Origin: Catenuloplanes atrovinosus
Lineage (GTDB): Bacteria > Actinomycetota > Actinomycetes > Mycobacteriales > Micromonosporaceae
Assembly: GCF_031458235.1 (NCBI RefSeq)
Contig: NZ_JAVDYB010000001.1
Span: 1,509,001 to 1,573,000 of the forward strand
Length of the DNA: 64,000 nucleotides
Reading direction: 5' to 3'
How positions within the stretch are numbered: position 1 is the first letter of the stretch; each line of letters opens with the position of its first letter. This document shows positions 43,493 to 52,023 of this stretch, one piece after another. The notes under the pieces were generated by a model. The model did not search any database and was not told where the DNA came from. It saw nothing but the letters and a program-made list of their open reading frames with translations. A program made the position numbers and the translations under genes.

Positions 43493-44489
43493 CGGCGTCG
43501 GGGTCCCGGTACGTCGGCACCGTCTCCGGCGCGGACGGGTTCAGCGAGCCGGGGTCGCGGCCGAGGCGCTTGAGCAGCACGCCGGTGAGCACCGCACCGG
43601 CCACGGCCGCGTCCGCCGGGTGCGCGCGCTCGGCCTCGTTGCGCCGGCGCCCGTCCTCGGTGCGCTGCTCGCCGTCGCCGTCCGGCTCGTCCTCCCGGGA
43701 CTTGCGCTGCTCCGGGGGCACCCGGCAGACCCGCTCGGCCAGCGTGTCGATGGTGGTGGCGGGCAGGCCGGGGAGCAGTTCACGCAGCTGCTCGGCCTCC
43801 TTGCGTACCCGCGGCAGGTCCTCGGGTCTGGGCTCGTGTCCCAGCAGGTCCGCGGTCAGCCGGTGCAGCAGCGCGGGGGTGAGCGCGGCCAGGCCCAGCC
43901 CGACCGGGGGCTCGACCTCGCCCAGCTCGCGGCGCATGCGGCCGGGGCTGTCCGCGCCGACGGACGCGGCGACGCGACGCATCAGGTCCGCGCTGTCCGT
44001 GGCCGCGTCGCGGTCGTGCCGGTCCCGCTCGCCCGGCGTGGCCCGGCCCGGGCCGCCGGCCGCGCCGGCCGACTCGTCGGCGCTCGCCTCGCCGCCGGTG
44101 AGGACCGTGACGCGCGCCTTCCACCAGCGGCCGAGCGGCGCGGCGTCCGGCGTCCGGGGCTGCTCTTGCGGACGGTCGCGCTCCTCGAACGCGACCGCGT
44201 CCCGCCAGCTGCCGTCCGCGCCGCGGGTGGCGTCGTGGGCCAGGCCGATCGCGGCGAGGTACTCGCTGATCGCGTCCTGCGCGCTGCGCAGCGCGAACAC
44301 GGCGTGCTCGGCGTGCTCGGTGGCGTTGGCCAGCTGCGGCACGCCCATCGGCTGGGAGGACGCCTGGCGGACCCAGACCAGCAGCTCGGACGCGACCCGC
44401 AGGCGCTCCAGCGCGGCGAGGACCAGCCCGACCGGGAGTTCGTCGTTGGTCGCGCGGATGCGCGCGCCCAGCTCTTCGAGCAGCGACAT
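43485..44489 (-). CDS. Helical protein of unknown function in the FtsK operon
   Basis: The 334-residue protein has an N-terminal helical region of about 90 residues (SLLEELGARIRATNDELPVG, then ATEHAEHAVFALRSAQDAISEYL) that resembles WXG100-like helical folds without the W-x-G motif. The middle is acidic and disordered, followed by a helical part near 200-260. The last 80 residues are polar and charged. I recognise no family. It lies between the WXG100-like gene (10 bp upstream) and the ATPase (8-bp overlap), so it probably works with both. Confidence 0.7.
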   Translation of the reverse strand: MSLLEELGARIRATNDELPVGLVLAALERLRVASELLVWVRQASSQPMGVPQLANATEHAEHAVFALRSAQDAISEYLAAIGLAHDATRGADGSWRDAVAFEERDRPQEQPRTPDAAPLGRWWKARVTVLTGGEASADESAGAAGGPGRATPGERDRHDRDAATDSADLMRRVAASVGADSPGRMRRELGEVEPPVGLGLAALTPALLHRLTADLLGHEPRPEDLPRVRKEAEQLRELLPGLPATTIDTLAERVCRVPPEQRKSREDEPDGDGEQRTEDGRRRNEAERAHPADAAVAGAVLTGVLLKRLGRDPGSLNPSAPETVPTYRDPDADA

Positions 44490-44499
44490 GGCGTCGGTG

Positions 44500-44760
44500 C
44501 TACAGCGTCGCCGTGTAGGTCTGCGCCTGTTCCACCGCGGCGAGCGTGGCGGTGTAGCAGTTCTCCAGATCCACGGTGGCCTGCTGCAACGACGCGTACG
44601 CCGCCTGGGTGGCCTGGTGGCCGGAGCCGTCCCATGCCGAAGCCAGACTCATCTGCGCCTCCGAGAGTTTCTCGTTGGCCGCGCTGATCGCCACCTGGGA
44701 CTCGGTCACCTGCTGGATCGCGGCCTCGATGGCGGCGCGGACCTCAGCGACACTGGCCAC
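44500..44760 (-). CDS. WXG100-like (ESAT-6-type) small protein
   Basis: The 86-residue protein is nearly all helical with W43-D44-G45 at its midpoint (SLASAWDGSGHQATQAAY), matching the helix-WxG-helix hairpin of the WXG100 superfamily. The typical C-terminal Y-x3-[DE] export signal is not found. The start is a GTG after GGGGAGGGG. It is the first gene of the operon. It could be a secreted substrate, an adaptor or a structural subunit. Confidence 0.8.
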   Translation of the reverse strand: MASVAEVRAAIEAAIQQVTESQVAISAANEKLSEAQMSLASAWDGSGHQATQAAYASLQQATVDLENCYTATLAAVEQAQTYTATL

Positions 44761-44997
44761 TCGAACCCCTCCCCAACTTCTGCGGGAAGATCCTAACGGA
44801 GGCGGGTGTCCTCCGTGGAGCGCCCCGGCGTCTCGTAGGGACAATCGCCGGCGAATGTCGTGTATCGGGATAGCGCGACACTGCGTCTCCGTACCGTAAC
44901 CACTCGTCACTTCGCTGCGCCACTCGAAACACGGCGAATAGTTGCTCACGCCGTCTTTCATTCATCGCACGGATCGTGAAACCTCAGCTTTGAGGCC
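44761..44997. promoter_or_regulatory. Spacer upstream of the WXG100/FtsK operon
   Basis: This 237-bp region has no gene. On the minus strand it must contain the promoter of the WXG100-like gene; TTGTCC near 44842 is a weak -35-like match but I cannot fix a -10. A small hairpin CCTCA-GCTT-TGAGG (44982-44995) near the stop of the NYN gene could be its terminator. The composition is more AT-rich than the flanks around 44880-44975. Confidence 0.35.
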
Positions 44998-45360
44998 TCA
45001 TCGGACGGATCGCGGGCCGAGCACGCCCGCGCCCAGCGCGGTCACCCGCTCGCGCAGGCCACGGTCGGCGGTCACCACCACCACGGCCGGGTCCCCGGCG
45101 TCGCGCACCAGGTCGACGATGGTGTCGTCGCCGGAGCCGGGCGCGTCCACCACGGACACCCCGGGCGCGGCGCCGATGCCCTTCGCACGGCCCTCCACCA
45201 CGAGCACCACATCCAGCGGCGGCGGCAGGCCGGGCAGTCCGGCGGCGGCGATCGGGCGCAGCCGCTCGCGCAGCCGCACGGCGGCCCCGGCGCGGTCGCG
45301 CCACCACCCGTCCGGCACCGAACCGACCACGTTCGCCCCGTCCACCACCAGCAACGTCAT
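44998..45360 (-). CDS. NYN/PIN-domain nuclease-like protein
   Basis: The 120-residue protein has the NYN (YacP-like) pattern: LLVVDGANVVGS at the start, DVVLVVEGRAKG, SGDDTIVDLV and VVVVTADRGLRERV. Conserved Asp residues likely bind Mg for RNA cleavage. The ATG overlaps the LysR stop by 4 bp (ATGA). The targets are unknown. Confidence 0.88.
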   Translation of the reverse strand: MTLLVVDGANVVGSVPDGWWRDRAGAAVRLRERLRPIAAAGLPGLPPPLDVVLVVEGRAKGIGAAPGVSVVDAPGSGDDTIVDLVRDAGDPAVVVVTADRGLRERVTALGAGVLGPRSVR

Positions 45361-46361
45361 GCCAACGAGACTAGGCGCTCGTCGGCGCGCGCCGGGCCGT
45401 TGCCGCCCTGCACGCCGAGTCTCGGCTTGCCCGCCACCCACTCCAGGTACCGCGTGTTCCGCGCGACCGACTCCTGGTACGACGCCGTGGCCAGCTCCAC
45501 CACCCGGTGCGCGAACCCGGCCGCGCCGCTCTCCGGGTGCCAGCCGACCAGGTGCCGCCAGCGCAGCGGCGTGCCGGCCAGCGGCACGGTCACCAGGCCC
45601 GGCGGCGGCCGGAACGTGGGCTGGCAGATGCCGATCGCGGCGCCGGACTCGACCATGTCGATCGCGGCCCGCACGTCGATCTCGAACACCTGGCGTGGCG
45701 TGAACCCGGCCCGTGCGCACGCCGCCGCGAAGCAGTCCGCGAAGCAGCCGTCGCCGGGCGCGGCCACCCAGTTGTCGTCCGCCAGGTCGCCGAGGGCCAC
45801 CTCGTCCGCGCCGGCCGCCTTGTGGCTCTCCGGCAGCATCACGCACACGCCGTCCACCGCGACCGCGGCCCAGGCCAGCCCGTACTCCGCGGACGGCGAC
45901 GAGTCGCCGCACATGCCGAGCAGCGCGAAGTCCAGCCGGCCGCCGGCCAGTTTCTCGTACAGCTCGTCCCGCAACCACGACGAGTACGTGGTGATCTGCG
46001 CCTGCGGCTGGTCCTCCGCGAGCCGGCGCAGCAACCCGCCCACGATCGGGCCCATCGTGGAGCCGATCCGGTACCGCGTCATGGCGCTGCCGTTGCCCGC
46101 CAGCCGCGCCGCCTCGTCCTGCAGCCCCTTCATCGCCGGCAGCAGCACCCGCGCGCGGGCCAGCACCAGCTCGCCGAGCGCGGTCGGCCGCGCCCCGCGC
46201 CGGTCCCGGTCGAACAGCGGGCCGCCGAGCGCGCGCTCGATGCGTTGCAGCTGCGCCGTCAGCGCGGGCTGGGCGAGCCCCAAGGTCGAGGCCGCCTTAG
46301 TGACACTCCCCGTTTCCGCAATCGTGCAGACCACCTTGAGATGCCGCAGCTCCAGGTTCAT
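45357..46361 (-). CDS. LysR-family regulator
   Basis: The 334-residue protein has an N-terminal winged helix (LELRHLKVVCTIAETGSVTKAASTLGLAQPALTAQLQRIERALGGPLFDRDRRG) and a LysR substrate-binding domain. No divergent target gene is adjacent: the upstream spacer (46362-46913) is gene-free. It is translationally coupled to the NYN gene, which is an unusual partner. Confidence 0.9.
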   Translation of the reverse strand: MNLELRHLKVVCTIAETGSVTKAASTLGLAQPALTAQLQRIERALGGPLFDRDRRGARPTALGELVLARARVLLPAMKGLQDEAARLAGNGSAMTRYRIGSTMGPIVGGLLRRLAEDQPQAQITTYSSWLRDELYEKLAGGRLDFALLGMCGDSSPSAEYGLAWAAVAVDGVCVMLPESHKAAGADEVALGDLADDNWVAAPGDGCFADCFAAACARAGFTPRQVFEIDVRAAIDMVESGAAIGICQPTFRPPPGLVTVPLAGTPLRWRHLVGWHPESGAAGFAHRVVELATASYQESVARNTRYLEWVAGKPRLGVQGGNGPARADERLVSLA

Positions 46362-46814
46362 AGCGTGACGGTAGGACGCGCGGGGGAGTAAGCGAAAGAG
46401 TTTCAGGCAATGAAGTCCGGCCGAAAATATGAGCCGGAGTTCGCGGGCGCCCGTCGATCAGTTCACCGCCGCCTTGTGCTGCGGTAACCCGCCGGTACCG
46501 CGCGTCCCGGGGGCACCCTACGGTGCAGAACAAGGGAAACCCCGATCCCACCTGCTGATCCACTCAGGCCTTCGGGGTGCGCCGCCGCCTGCGGCTTTGT
46601 GGGTGATCGTCACCCGATCGGGGGCTTCCCACCGGCGCCGGGCGTACCCATTCGGATCGACTCGCACCGTTGCCGCGACAACCTCCGATGGCGCCGATCC
46701 GTTCACCATTTCTTCTCATCGCAATTCGGAGGGTTCAATAGTTGAAACAATCCCGTGCTGCCCCAAGGTCAACGCCTGCCGGGCGAGAATCCCACAGCTG
46801 GTGATCTTCGGTGA
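46362..46814. other. Gene-free spacer
   Basis: About 450 bp between the LysR start and the dispersed element at 46815. Short open frames here lack family similarity, ribosome sites or consistent codon bias. An AT-richer patch near 46705-46755 (TTTCTTCTCATCGCAATTCGG and AATAGTTGAAACAATCC) could hold a promoter, but I see no gene it would serve on the plus strand. Nothing else is clear. Confidence 0.45.
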
Positions 46815-46900
46815 CCCGCCACGGATCCGACCGGGAGGCCGGCCACGGCCGACCGGTGCCCGCTCCCGGCTTGCGGGCAGCGGCCACGCCGGAAGCGGGA
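46815..46900 (-). repeat. Dispersed intergenic element, copy 3
   Basis: Read on the minus strand it shows CCCGCTTCCGGCGTGGCC, GGGAGCGGGCACCGGTCGGCC and CGGCCTCCCGGTCGG, the same blocks as the element at 61940-62030. It begins about 14 bp after the hemerythrin stop, in the direction of that gene. Confidence 0.55.
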
Positions 46901-46913
46901 CGATCAAAAGGGT

Positions 46914-47546
46914 TCAGGAGTCCTTGAGGTCCGACGGGTACGTCGGCCGGCCGGTGACCGCGTCGAGGACCTTGTCGACGACGGCGACCGCGGGGTCGAC
47001 GACCTTGTTCCACGGCGGCGTGGCCGGGGTGCCCGGGTGCGGGCGCGTGGGCGCGGCCTCCTCGGCGATCTGCACGCGGTTGCCGAGGCGGATCAGGTCG
47101 GCCTCGCTGGCGGCGTCCGCGAGGCCGGGGAGGAGCCGGCCGGTGGCGGTCTCCGCATGCCGGGCGAGTTGCCCGCAGATGGTGCCGGCGATGCGGTCGA
47201 AGTCCGGGTCGGCGGGCTTGATGGAGGAGAGCGACCGGAGCGTGAGCAGGATCTCGCGGTCCTCGGCGATCTCCCGCTCGGCCAGCGTGCGGCCGTCGTC
47301 CAGGGTGCCGGCGACGGCGGGGTAGAGGTACTGCTCCTCGGCGGAGAGGTGCCGGGTGACGGTGGCGATGACGACCTCGGCCACCCGGGCGCGCTCGTCC
47401 TCGGGCACGGACTCGTCGGTCAGCCGGGAGCAGAGCTCGGCGATGCGGCGGTGCTCGTCCGCGAGGACCTTGACGACCTCCTCACCGGCCGGCTTCCACG
47501 TCTCGTCGCCGGGGGTGCTGGGGAGCGGGGGAAGGGGGAGAGCCAC
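46914..47546 (-). CDS. Hemerythrin-domain protein
   Basis: The 210-residue protein has the helical hemerythrin HHE pattern: VVKVLADEHRRIAELC near the start, VIATVTRHLSAEEQYLYPAVAG, and GQLARHAETATGRLLPGL. These motifs bind a di-iron centre that senses or handles O2, NO or iron. The last 60 residues are Pro/Ala-rich without a clear fold. Function unknown. Confidence 0.88.
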   Translation of the reverse strand: MALPLPPLPSTPGDETWKPAGEEVVKVLADEHRRIAELCSRLTDESVPEDERARVAEVVIATVTRHLSAEEQYLYPAVAGTLDDGRTLAEREIAEDREILLTLRSLSSIKPADPDFDRIAGTICGQLARHAETATGRLLPGLADAASEADLIRLGNRVQIAEEAAPTRPHPGTPATPPWNKVVDPAVAVVDKVLDAVTGRPTYPSDLKDS

Positions 47547-47664
47547 GGAGTCCTCCTAGAGACGGGCTGGCGGACGCGTGATTCCCGGGGCGCTCGACCG
47601 GCAAACGCCCGCGCGGTCACGCGGCGAGCGCCGCGCCGTCAACGGGGGATGGTAAGAAAGGCGG

Positions 47665-48966
47665 ATGAGCGACGCGGGTGAGGTTGTCGGGATCTGCCGG
47701 GACCTGCTGCGGATGGACACCAGCAACACGGGTGATCCGGAGACCAGCAAGGGTGAGCGGGTGGCCGCGGAGTACGTGGCGGAGAAGCTCTCGGCGGCCG
47801 GCATCGAGCCGGTCGTGCACGAGACGCTGCCCGGCCGGACCTCACTGGTGGCGCGCATCCCCGGCGCCGACCCCGGCCGCGGCGGCCTGCTGGTGCACGG
47901 GCACCTGGACGTGGTGCCGGCGGACGCGAGCGAGTGGTCGGTGGATCCGTTCGCGGGCGAGATCCGGGACGGCTACCTCTGGGGCCGCGGCGCGGTGGAC
48001 ATGAAGGACTTCGACGCGATGGTGCTGGCCGTGGTCGGGCAGTGGCATCGGGAGGGGTACGTGCCGCCGCGCGACATCGTGCTCGCGTTCACCGCGGACG
48101 AGGAGGCGGGCGGCCGGTACGGCGCGAAGGCGCTGGTCGAGGAGCGCGCGGAGCTGTTCGAGGGGGTGACCGAGGGGATCGGCGAGGTCGGCGGCTACTC
48201 CTTCACGGTCCACGACGACCTGCGCCTCTACCTGATCGAGACCGCGCAGAAGGGCATGGACTGGCTGCGCCTGCACGCCAAGGGCCGTCCGGGGCACGGC
48301 TCGATGGTGCACGACGACAACGCGGTGACCGCGCTCGCGGCGGCGGTGGCCCGGGTCGGCGCGCACAAGTTCCCGCTGACCGTGACTCCCACGGTGCGCA
48401 CGTTCCTGGAGCAGACGACCGAACTGCTCGGCATCGAGCTGGACCTGGACGACCCGGAGAAGGCGATCGCGAAGCTCGGCCCGATCGCGAACATCATCGG
48501 CGCGACCGTGCGGAACACGGCGAACCCGACGCGCCTGGACGCGGGCTACAAGGACAACGTGATCCCGGGCCGGGCGTCGGCGACCATCGACTGCCGGACG
48601 CTGCCGGGCCAGCAGGAGCTGTTCTACGAGCAACTCCGCGAGCTGGTCGGGCCGGACATCGAGATCGAGTCGCGGGACCCGCAGGGGGCGCTGGAGACCT
48701 CGTTCGACGGCGCGCTGGTGGACGCGATGGCGTCCGCGCTGAAGGCGGAGGACCCGGGCGCCCGCGCCGTGCCGTACATGCTGTCCGCGGGCACCGACGC
48801 GAAGCACTTCAACCGGCTCGGCATCCGCTGTTTCGGCTTCGCGCCGCTGCGGTTGCCGGCCGACCTGAACTTCTCCGCGCTGTTCCACGGCATCGACGAG
48901 CGCGTTCCGGTGGAGGGTCTAGAGTTCGGCACGCGAGTGCTGGACCGATTCCTGCGCGGTTGCTGA
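47665..48966 (+). CDS. M20-family metallopeptidase
   Basis: The 433-residue protein has the M20 dizinc peptidase motifs: LLVHGHLDVVP (about 77), GRGAVDMKDFDAM (about 112) and TADEEAGGRYGAK (about 150), and a dimerisation domain. Family members cleave dipeptides or N-acyl amino acids. The substrate is unknown. It begins 118 bp from the divergent hemerythrin gene and lies 28 bp before the next gene. Confidence 0.92.
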   Translation: MSDAGEVVGICRDLLRMDTSNTGDPETSKGERVAAEYVAEKLSAAGIEPVVHETLPGRTSLVARIPGADPGRGGLLVHGHLDVVPADASEWSVDPFAGEIRDGYLWGRGAVDMKDFDAMVLAVVGQWHREGYVPPRDIVLAFTADEEAGGRYGAKALVEERAELFEGVTEGIGEVGGYSFTVHDDLRLYLIETAQKGMDWLRLHAKGRPGHGSMVHDDNAVTALAAAVARVGAHKFPLTVTPTVRTFLEQTTELLGIELDLDDPEKAIAKLGPIANIIGATVRNTANPTRLDAGYKDNVIPGRASATIDCRTLPGQQELFYEQLRELVGPDIEIESRDPQGALETSFDGALVDAMASALKAEDPGARAVPYMLSAGTDAKHFNRLGIRCFGFAPLRLPADLNFSALFHGIDERVPVEGLEFGTRVLDRFLRGC

Positions 48967-48994
48967 GTACACCCCTAGATCTGAGGAACCTTCC

Positions 48995-49651
48995 ATGACT
49001 GATGTGCAATCGACCGACCTCGACGCCGCGCTGGAGCGCGTGTTCGAGGCGGCGCGGGCCCACCTCGCGGCCGTCAAGGCGAGCGGCGGCGCGGTCGAGG
49101 ACGACAACGTCGGCAAGGCGTACGTCGCGCTGAACAACGCCTCGTTCGAGTACGACGAGCTGCTGCTCGACGCGTTCAACGAGGTCACGCCGTGGGACGT
49201 CAAGCCGATCGACGAGGACGAGGCGGCGCACGACCACGAGCACGAGCACGAGCTCCCGACCGACCCGTACCCGAACGCGATCGCGGTCCGCCAACGCCGG
49301 GACTACCGGGTGCCGAGCGTCGCCGCGCTGATCCGGGTCGCCGAGTCCGCCCGCCGCGCCGCCGCCGGCCCGGACGCGGACGACAAGGAGCTGGGCGAGC
49401 CGATCACCTCGGTCGGCGAGGCCGTGCTGGAGCTGCTGCAGAGCGGCGACGGCTCGCTCGGCGAGCTGGACATCCCGGAGCTGGAGCCGCTCGACGGCCT
49501 GGTCACCGTGACCGAGGTCGCGGCGCCGCTGGACCTCGACGCGTTCGAGGAGGAGGACGGCGACGGCCCGTTCGCCCCCGGCCCGGAGGACCGGCTGCTG
49601 GGCCGGCTGGACGAGCACCCGTTCCTGGAGCTGCCCGAAGAGGAGCGCTAG
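48995..49651 (+). CDS. Acidic hypothetical protein
   Basis: The 218-residue protein is rich in Glu/Asp and Ala with an HDHEHEHE stretch near residue 79. It begins DLDAALERVFEAARAHLAAVK, helical. The pattern resembles a conserved actinobacterial protein sometimes annotated primosomal protein, but there is no evidence for that activity. Function unknown. It lies 28 bp after the peptidase gene and converges on a DUF5703 gene. Confidence 0.7.
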   Translation: MTDVQSTDLDAALERVFEAARAHLAAVKASGGAVEDDNVGKAYVALNNASFEYDELLLDAFNEVTPWDVKPIDEDEAAHDHEHEHELPTDPYPNAIAVRQRRDYRVPSVAALIRVAESARRAAAGPDADDKELGEPITSVGEAVLELLQSGDGSLGELDIPELEPLDGLVTVTEVAAPLDLDAFEEEDGDGPFAPGPEDRLLGRLDEHPFLELPEEER

Positions 49652-49656
49652 GAGCG

Positions 49657-49848
49657 CTAGATCGACAGGCCCGGTTGCGGTTGCTCCCGGACCCGGCGGC
49701 GCAGCATCACCTGCCGCGTGCCGTCCCGGTAGAGCCGCACCCGGGCCAGCTCCCAGCCCGAGAACTCGGCCTGGATCGCCAGCTGCGCCGTGGCGGTCAT
49801 CCGGTCGACATTCGGGGGCAACCGCAGCGGCGCGTATTCGTAGTCCAT
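49657..49848 (-). CDS. DUF5703-type small protein
   Basis: The 63-residue protein (MDYEYAPLRLPPNVDRMTATAQLAIQAEFSGWELARVRLYRDGTRQVMLRRR) matches small DUF5703-like proteins of actinobacteria, predicted beta-rich. Its function is unknown. It lies 34 bp after the aldo/keto reductase on the same strand. Confidence 0.75.
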   Translation of the reverse strand: MDYEYAPLRLPPNVDRMTATAQLAIQAEFSGWELARVRLYRDGTRQVMLRRRVREQPQPGLSI

Positions 49849-49882
49849 GGCGTATATCCTGCGCCGGTCGAGCGCCGAATTG

Positions 49883-50854
49883 CTAGTCGTCGCGCTCGGG
49901 GTAGCCGTAGCCGATGGCGGAGACGTCGTCGAGCGCGAGCGTTATCTCCGCGGGCAGCTCCACGTACTCGGACTGGAGCGCGCCGAGCAGCTGGCCCACC
50001 GTGCGTGCGCCCAGGATCGGCGCCACCACGCCGGGCTGGTCGCGGACCCAGGCGAGCGCCACCTCCAGCGGGGACACGCCGAGCCCGCCGGCCGCGGTGA
50101 CGACCGCCTCCACGATGCTGGAGCTGCGCGGGTCGAGGTAGCTCTCCACGAACGCGGCGAAGTGCGGCGAGACCGCGCGCGAGTCGGCGGGGCGGCCGTT
50201 GCGGTACTTCCCGGTGAGCACGCCGCGGCCGAGCGGCGACCAGGGCAGCAGGCCCAGGCCGAGCGCCGCGCAGGCCGGGAGCACCTCGCGCTCGACGCCG
50301 CGCTCCAGCAGCGAGTACTCCATCTGGGTGGCGACCACCGGCGCGCGGCCCGGGTAGGCGGCCTGCCAGGTGGCGGCGCGCGCGGTCTGCCAGCCGGAGT
50401 AGTTGGACAGTCCGACGTAGCGCACCCGGCCGCTGTCCACGGCGTGGTCGAGCGCGGCCATGGTCTCCTCCAGCGGCGTGGCCGGGTCGTACCCGTGCAC
50501 CTGGAAGAGGTCGACGTAGTCGGTGCCGAGCCGGCGCAGCGACGCGTCCAGGCTGCGCAGCAGGTGCCCGCGCGAGCAGTCGCGGCGGCGGCCGCTGCCC
50601 GGCCGTACCCCCGCCTTGGTGGCGATGAGCAGGTCCTCGCGCGGGACGAGGCCGCCCAGCAGAGAGCCGATCACCGCCTCGGCGTCGCCGTCGCCGTAGA
50701 CGTCCGCGGTGTCGACCAGGTTGCCGCCGGCGTCCAGGTAACTCTTCAGCTGCGCGGCCGCGTCGTCGGCGTCGGTGTCCCGGCCCCACGTCATGGTGCC
50801 GAGCGCGAGCCGCGAAACCGCTAGCCCGCTTCGGCCGAGCGGTCGCTGTTGCAT
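49883..50854 (-). CDS. Aldo/keto reductase
   Basis: The 323-residue protein is an (alpha/beta)8 NADPH-dependent aldo/keto reductase: LALGTMTWGRDTDADDA near the start, NLVDTADVYGDGDAEAVIG (catalytic Asp and Tyr), DLFQVHGYDPATPLEETMAALD and a late VVAPILGARTVGQL. Sugar, aldehyde or steroid substrates are possible. It is divergent from an LLM oxidoreductase gene across 96 bp. Confidence 0.92.
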   Translation of the reverse strand: MQQRPLGRSGLAVSRLALGTMTWGRDTDADDAAAQLKSYLDAGGNLVDTADVYGDGDAEAVIGSLLGGLVPREDLLIATKAGVRPGSGRRRDCSRGHLLRSLDASLRRLGTDYVDLFQVHGYDPATPLEETMAALDHAVDSGRVRYVGLSNYSGWQTARAATWQAAYPGRAPVVATQMEYSLLERGVEREVLPACAALGLGLLPWSPLGRGVLTGKYRNGRPADSRAVSPHFAAFVESYLDPRSSSIVEAVVTAAGGLGVSPLEVALAWVRDQPGVVAPILGARTVGQLLGALQSEYVELPAEITLALDDVSAIGYGYPERDD

Positions 50855-50950
50855 GGGTGAACCTTATTAAGAACAGCGCCGTACGGATATCCTCGTCGGC
50901 ACTCTGACGTTACTCGTGGGTATCGAAAACCGGCTAAAGGGGTTGAACGC

Positions 50951-52000
50951 GTGAAACTCGGACTCAGCCTGGGGTATCAGACCGCGTGGAGCACGCCCGC
51001 GGACCACCTCGCGCTCGCGCAGGAGGCGGACCGGCTCGGCTACTCCGTCGTGTGGGCGGCCGAGGCGTACGGCTCGGACTCGGTCAGCATCCTGTCCTGG
51101 ATCGCCGGGCAGACCTCGCGCATCGACGTCGGGTCCGCGGTCATGCAGATCCCCGCGCGCACGCCGGCCGCCACCGCGATGACCGCGGCCACCATCGACA
51201 CGTTCTCCGGCGGCCGGTTCCGGCTCGGCCTCGGCGTCTCCGGCCCGCAGGTCTCCGAGGGCTGGCACGGCGTGCGGTTCGGCGCGCCGCTCGGCCGCAC
51301 CCGGGAGTACGTGGACATCGTGCGGATGGCGCTGAGCCGCTCCCGGGTGGAGTACCGCGGCGAGCACTACACGCTGCCGCTGCCGGACGGGCCGGGCAAG
51401 GCGCTCAAGCTCAGCTTCCGGCCGCCGCGCGCGGACATCCCGATCTACCTGGCCGCGGTCGGCCCGAAGAACCTGGAACTGGCCGGCGAGATCACGGACG
51501 GCTGGCTGGCCATCTTCTACGCGCCCGACCTCGCGGACGGCTACCTCGCCTCGGTCGCGGCCGGGCGGGCGCGGGCCGGCCGCGAGCTCGCCGGTTTCGA
51601 CGTGGTGGCCTCCGTGCCGGTGGCGACCGGCGACGACGAGGCCGCCTGCGCGGACCGGATCCGCCCGCACGCGGCGCTCTACGTCGGCGGCATGGGCAGC
51701 CGGAAGCAGAACTTCTACCACCAGATCGCGGTACGCATGGGGTACCCGGCGGAGGCCGCCGAGGTGCAGGAGCTCTACCTCACCGGGCGGCAGCGGGACG
51801 CGGCCGCGGCCGTACCGCACGACTTCATCGACCGCACCTCGCTGATCGGGCCGAAGAGCAAGATCAAGGACGGCATCCAGCGGTACGCCGAGAGCGGCGT
51901 CACCACGCTGTCGGCGCACCTGTTCACGCCCGACCTGCCCTCGTCCGTCGCCACGCTGCGCACGCTGGCCGAGGCCTACGAGGCGGCCGGGGTCGGGTGA
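50951..52000 (+). CDS. LLM-class F420-dependent oxidoreductase
   Basis: The 349-residue protein has the luciferase-like pattern LGLSLGYQTAWSTPADHLALAQEADRLGYSVVWAAEAYGSD, then RIDVGSAVMQIPARTPAATAM and FRLGLGVSGPQVSEGWHG. This resembles mycobacterial Rv3520c-type F420 enzymes. The substrate is unknown. A GTG start is used. It lies just before the mshC-linked cluster. Confidence 0.92.
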   Translation: MKLGLSLGYQTAWSTPADHLALAQEADRLGYSVVWAAEAYGSDSVSILSWIAGQTSRIDVGSAVMQIPARTPAATAMTAATIDTFSGGRFRLGLGVSGPQVSEGWHGVRFGAPLGRTREYVDIVRMALSRSRVEYRGEHYTLPLPDGPGKALKLSFRPPRADIPIYLAAVGPKNLELAGEITDGWLAIFYAPDLADGYLASVAAGRARAGRELAGFDVVASVPVATGDDEAACADRIRPHAALYVGGMGSRKQNFYHQIAVRMGYPAEAAEVQELYLTGRQRDAAAAVPHDFIDRTSLIGPKSKIKDGIQRYAESGVTTLSAHLFTPDLPSSVATLRTLAEAYEAAGVG

Positions 52001-52023
52001 GCGGCCCTGTAGTGTGAACCGCT

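Noticed and set aside
40406-43573. Long plus-strand frame opposite the FtsK-like gene
   Set aside because: Antisense shadow; Arg/Ala/Gly-rich with no domain, while the minus-strand protein has clear ATPase motifs.
46362-46913. Possible small genes in the 550-bp spacer
   Set aside because: Short frames lack codon bias, ribosome sites and domain resemblance.
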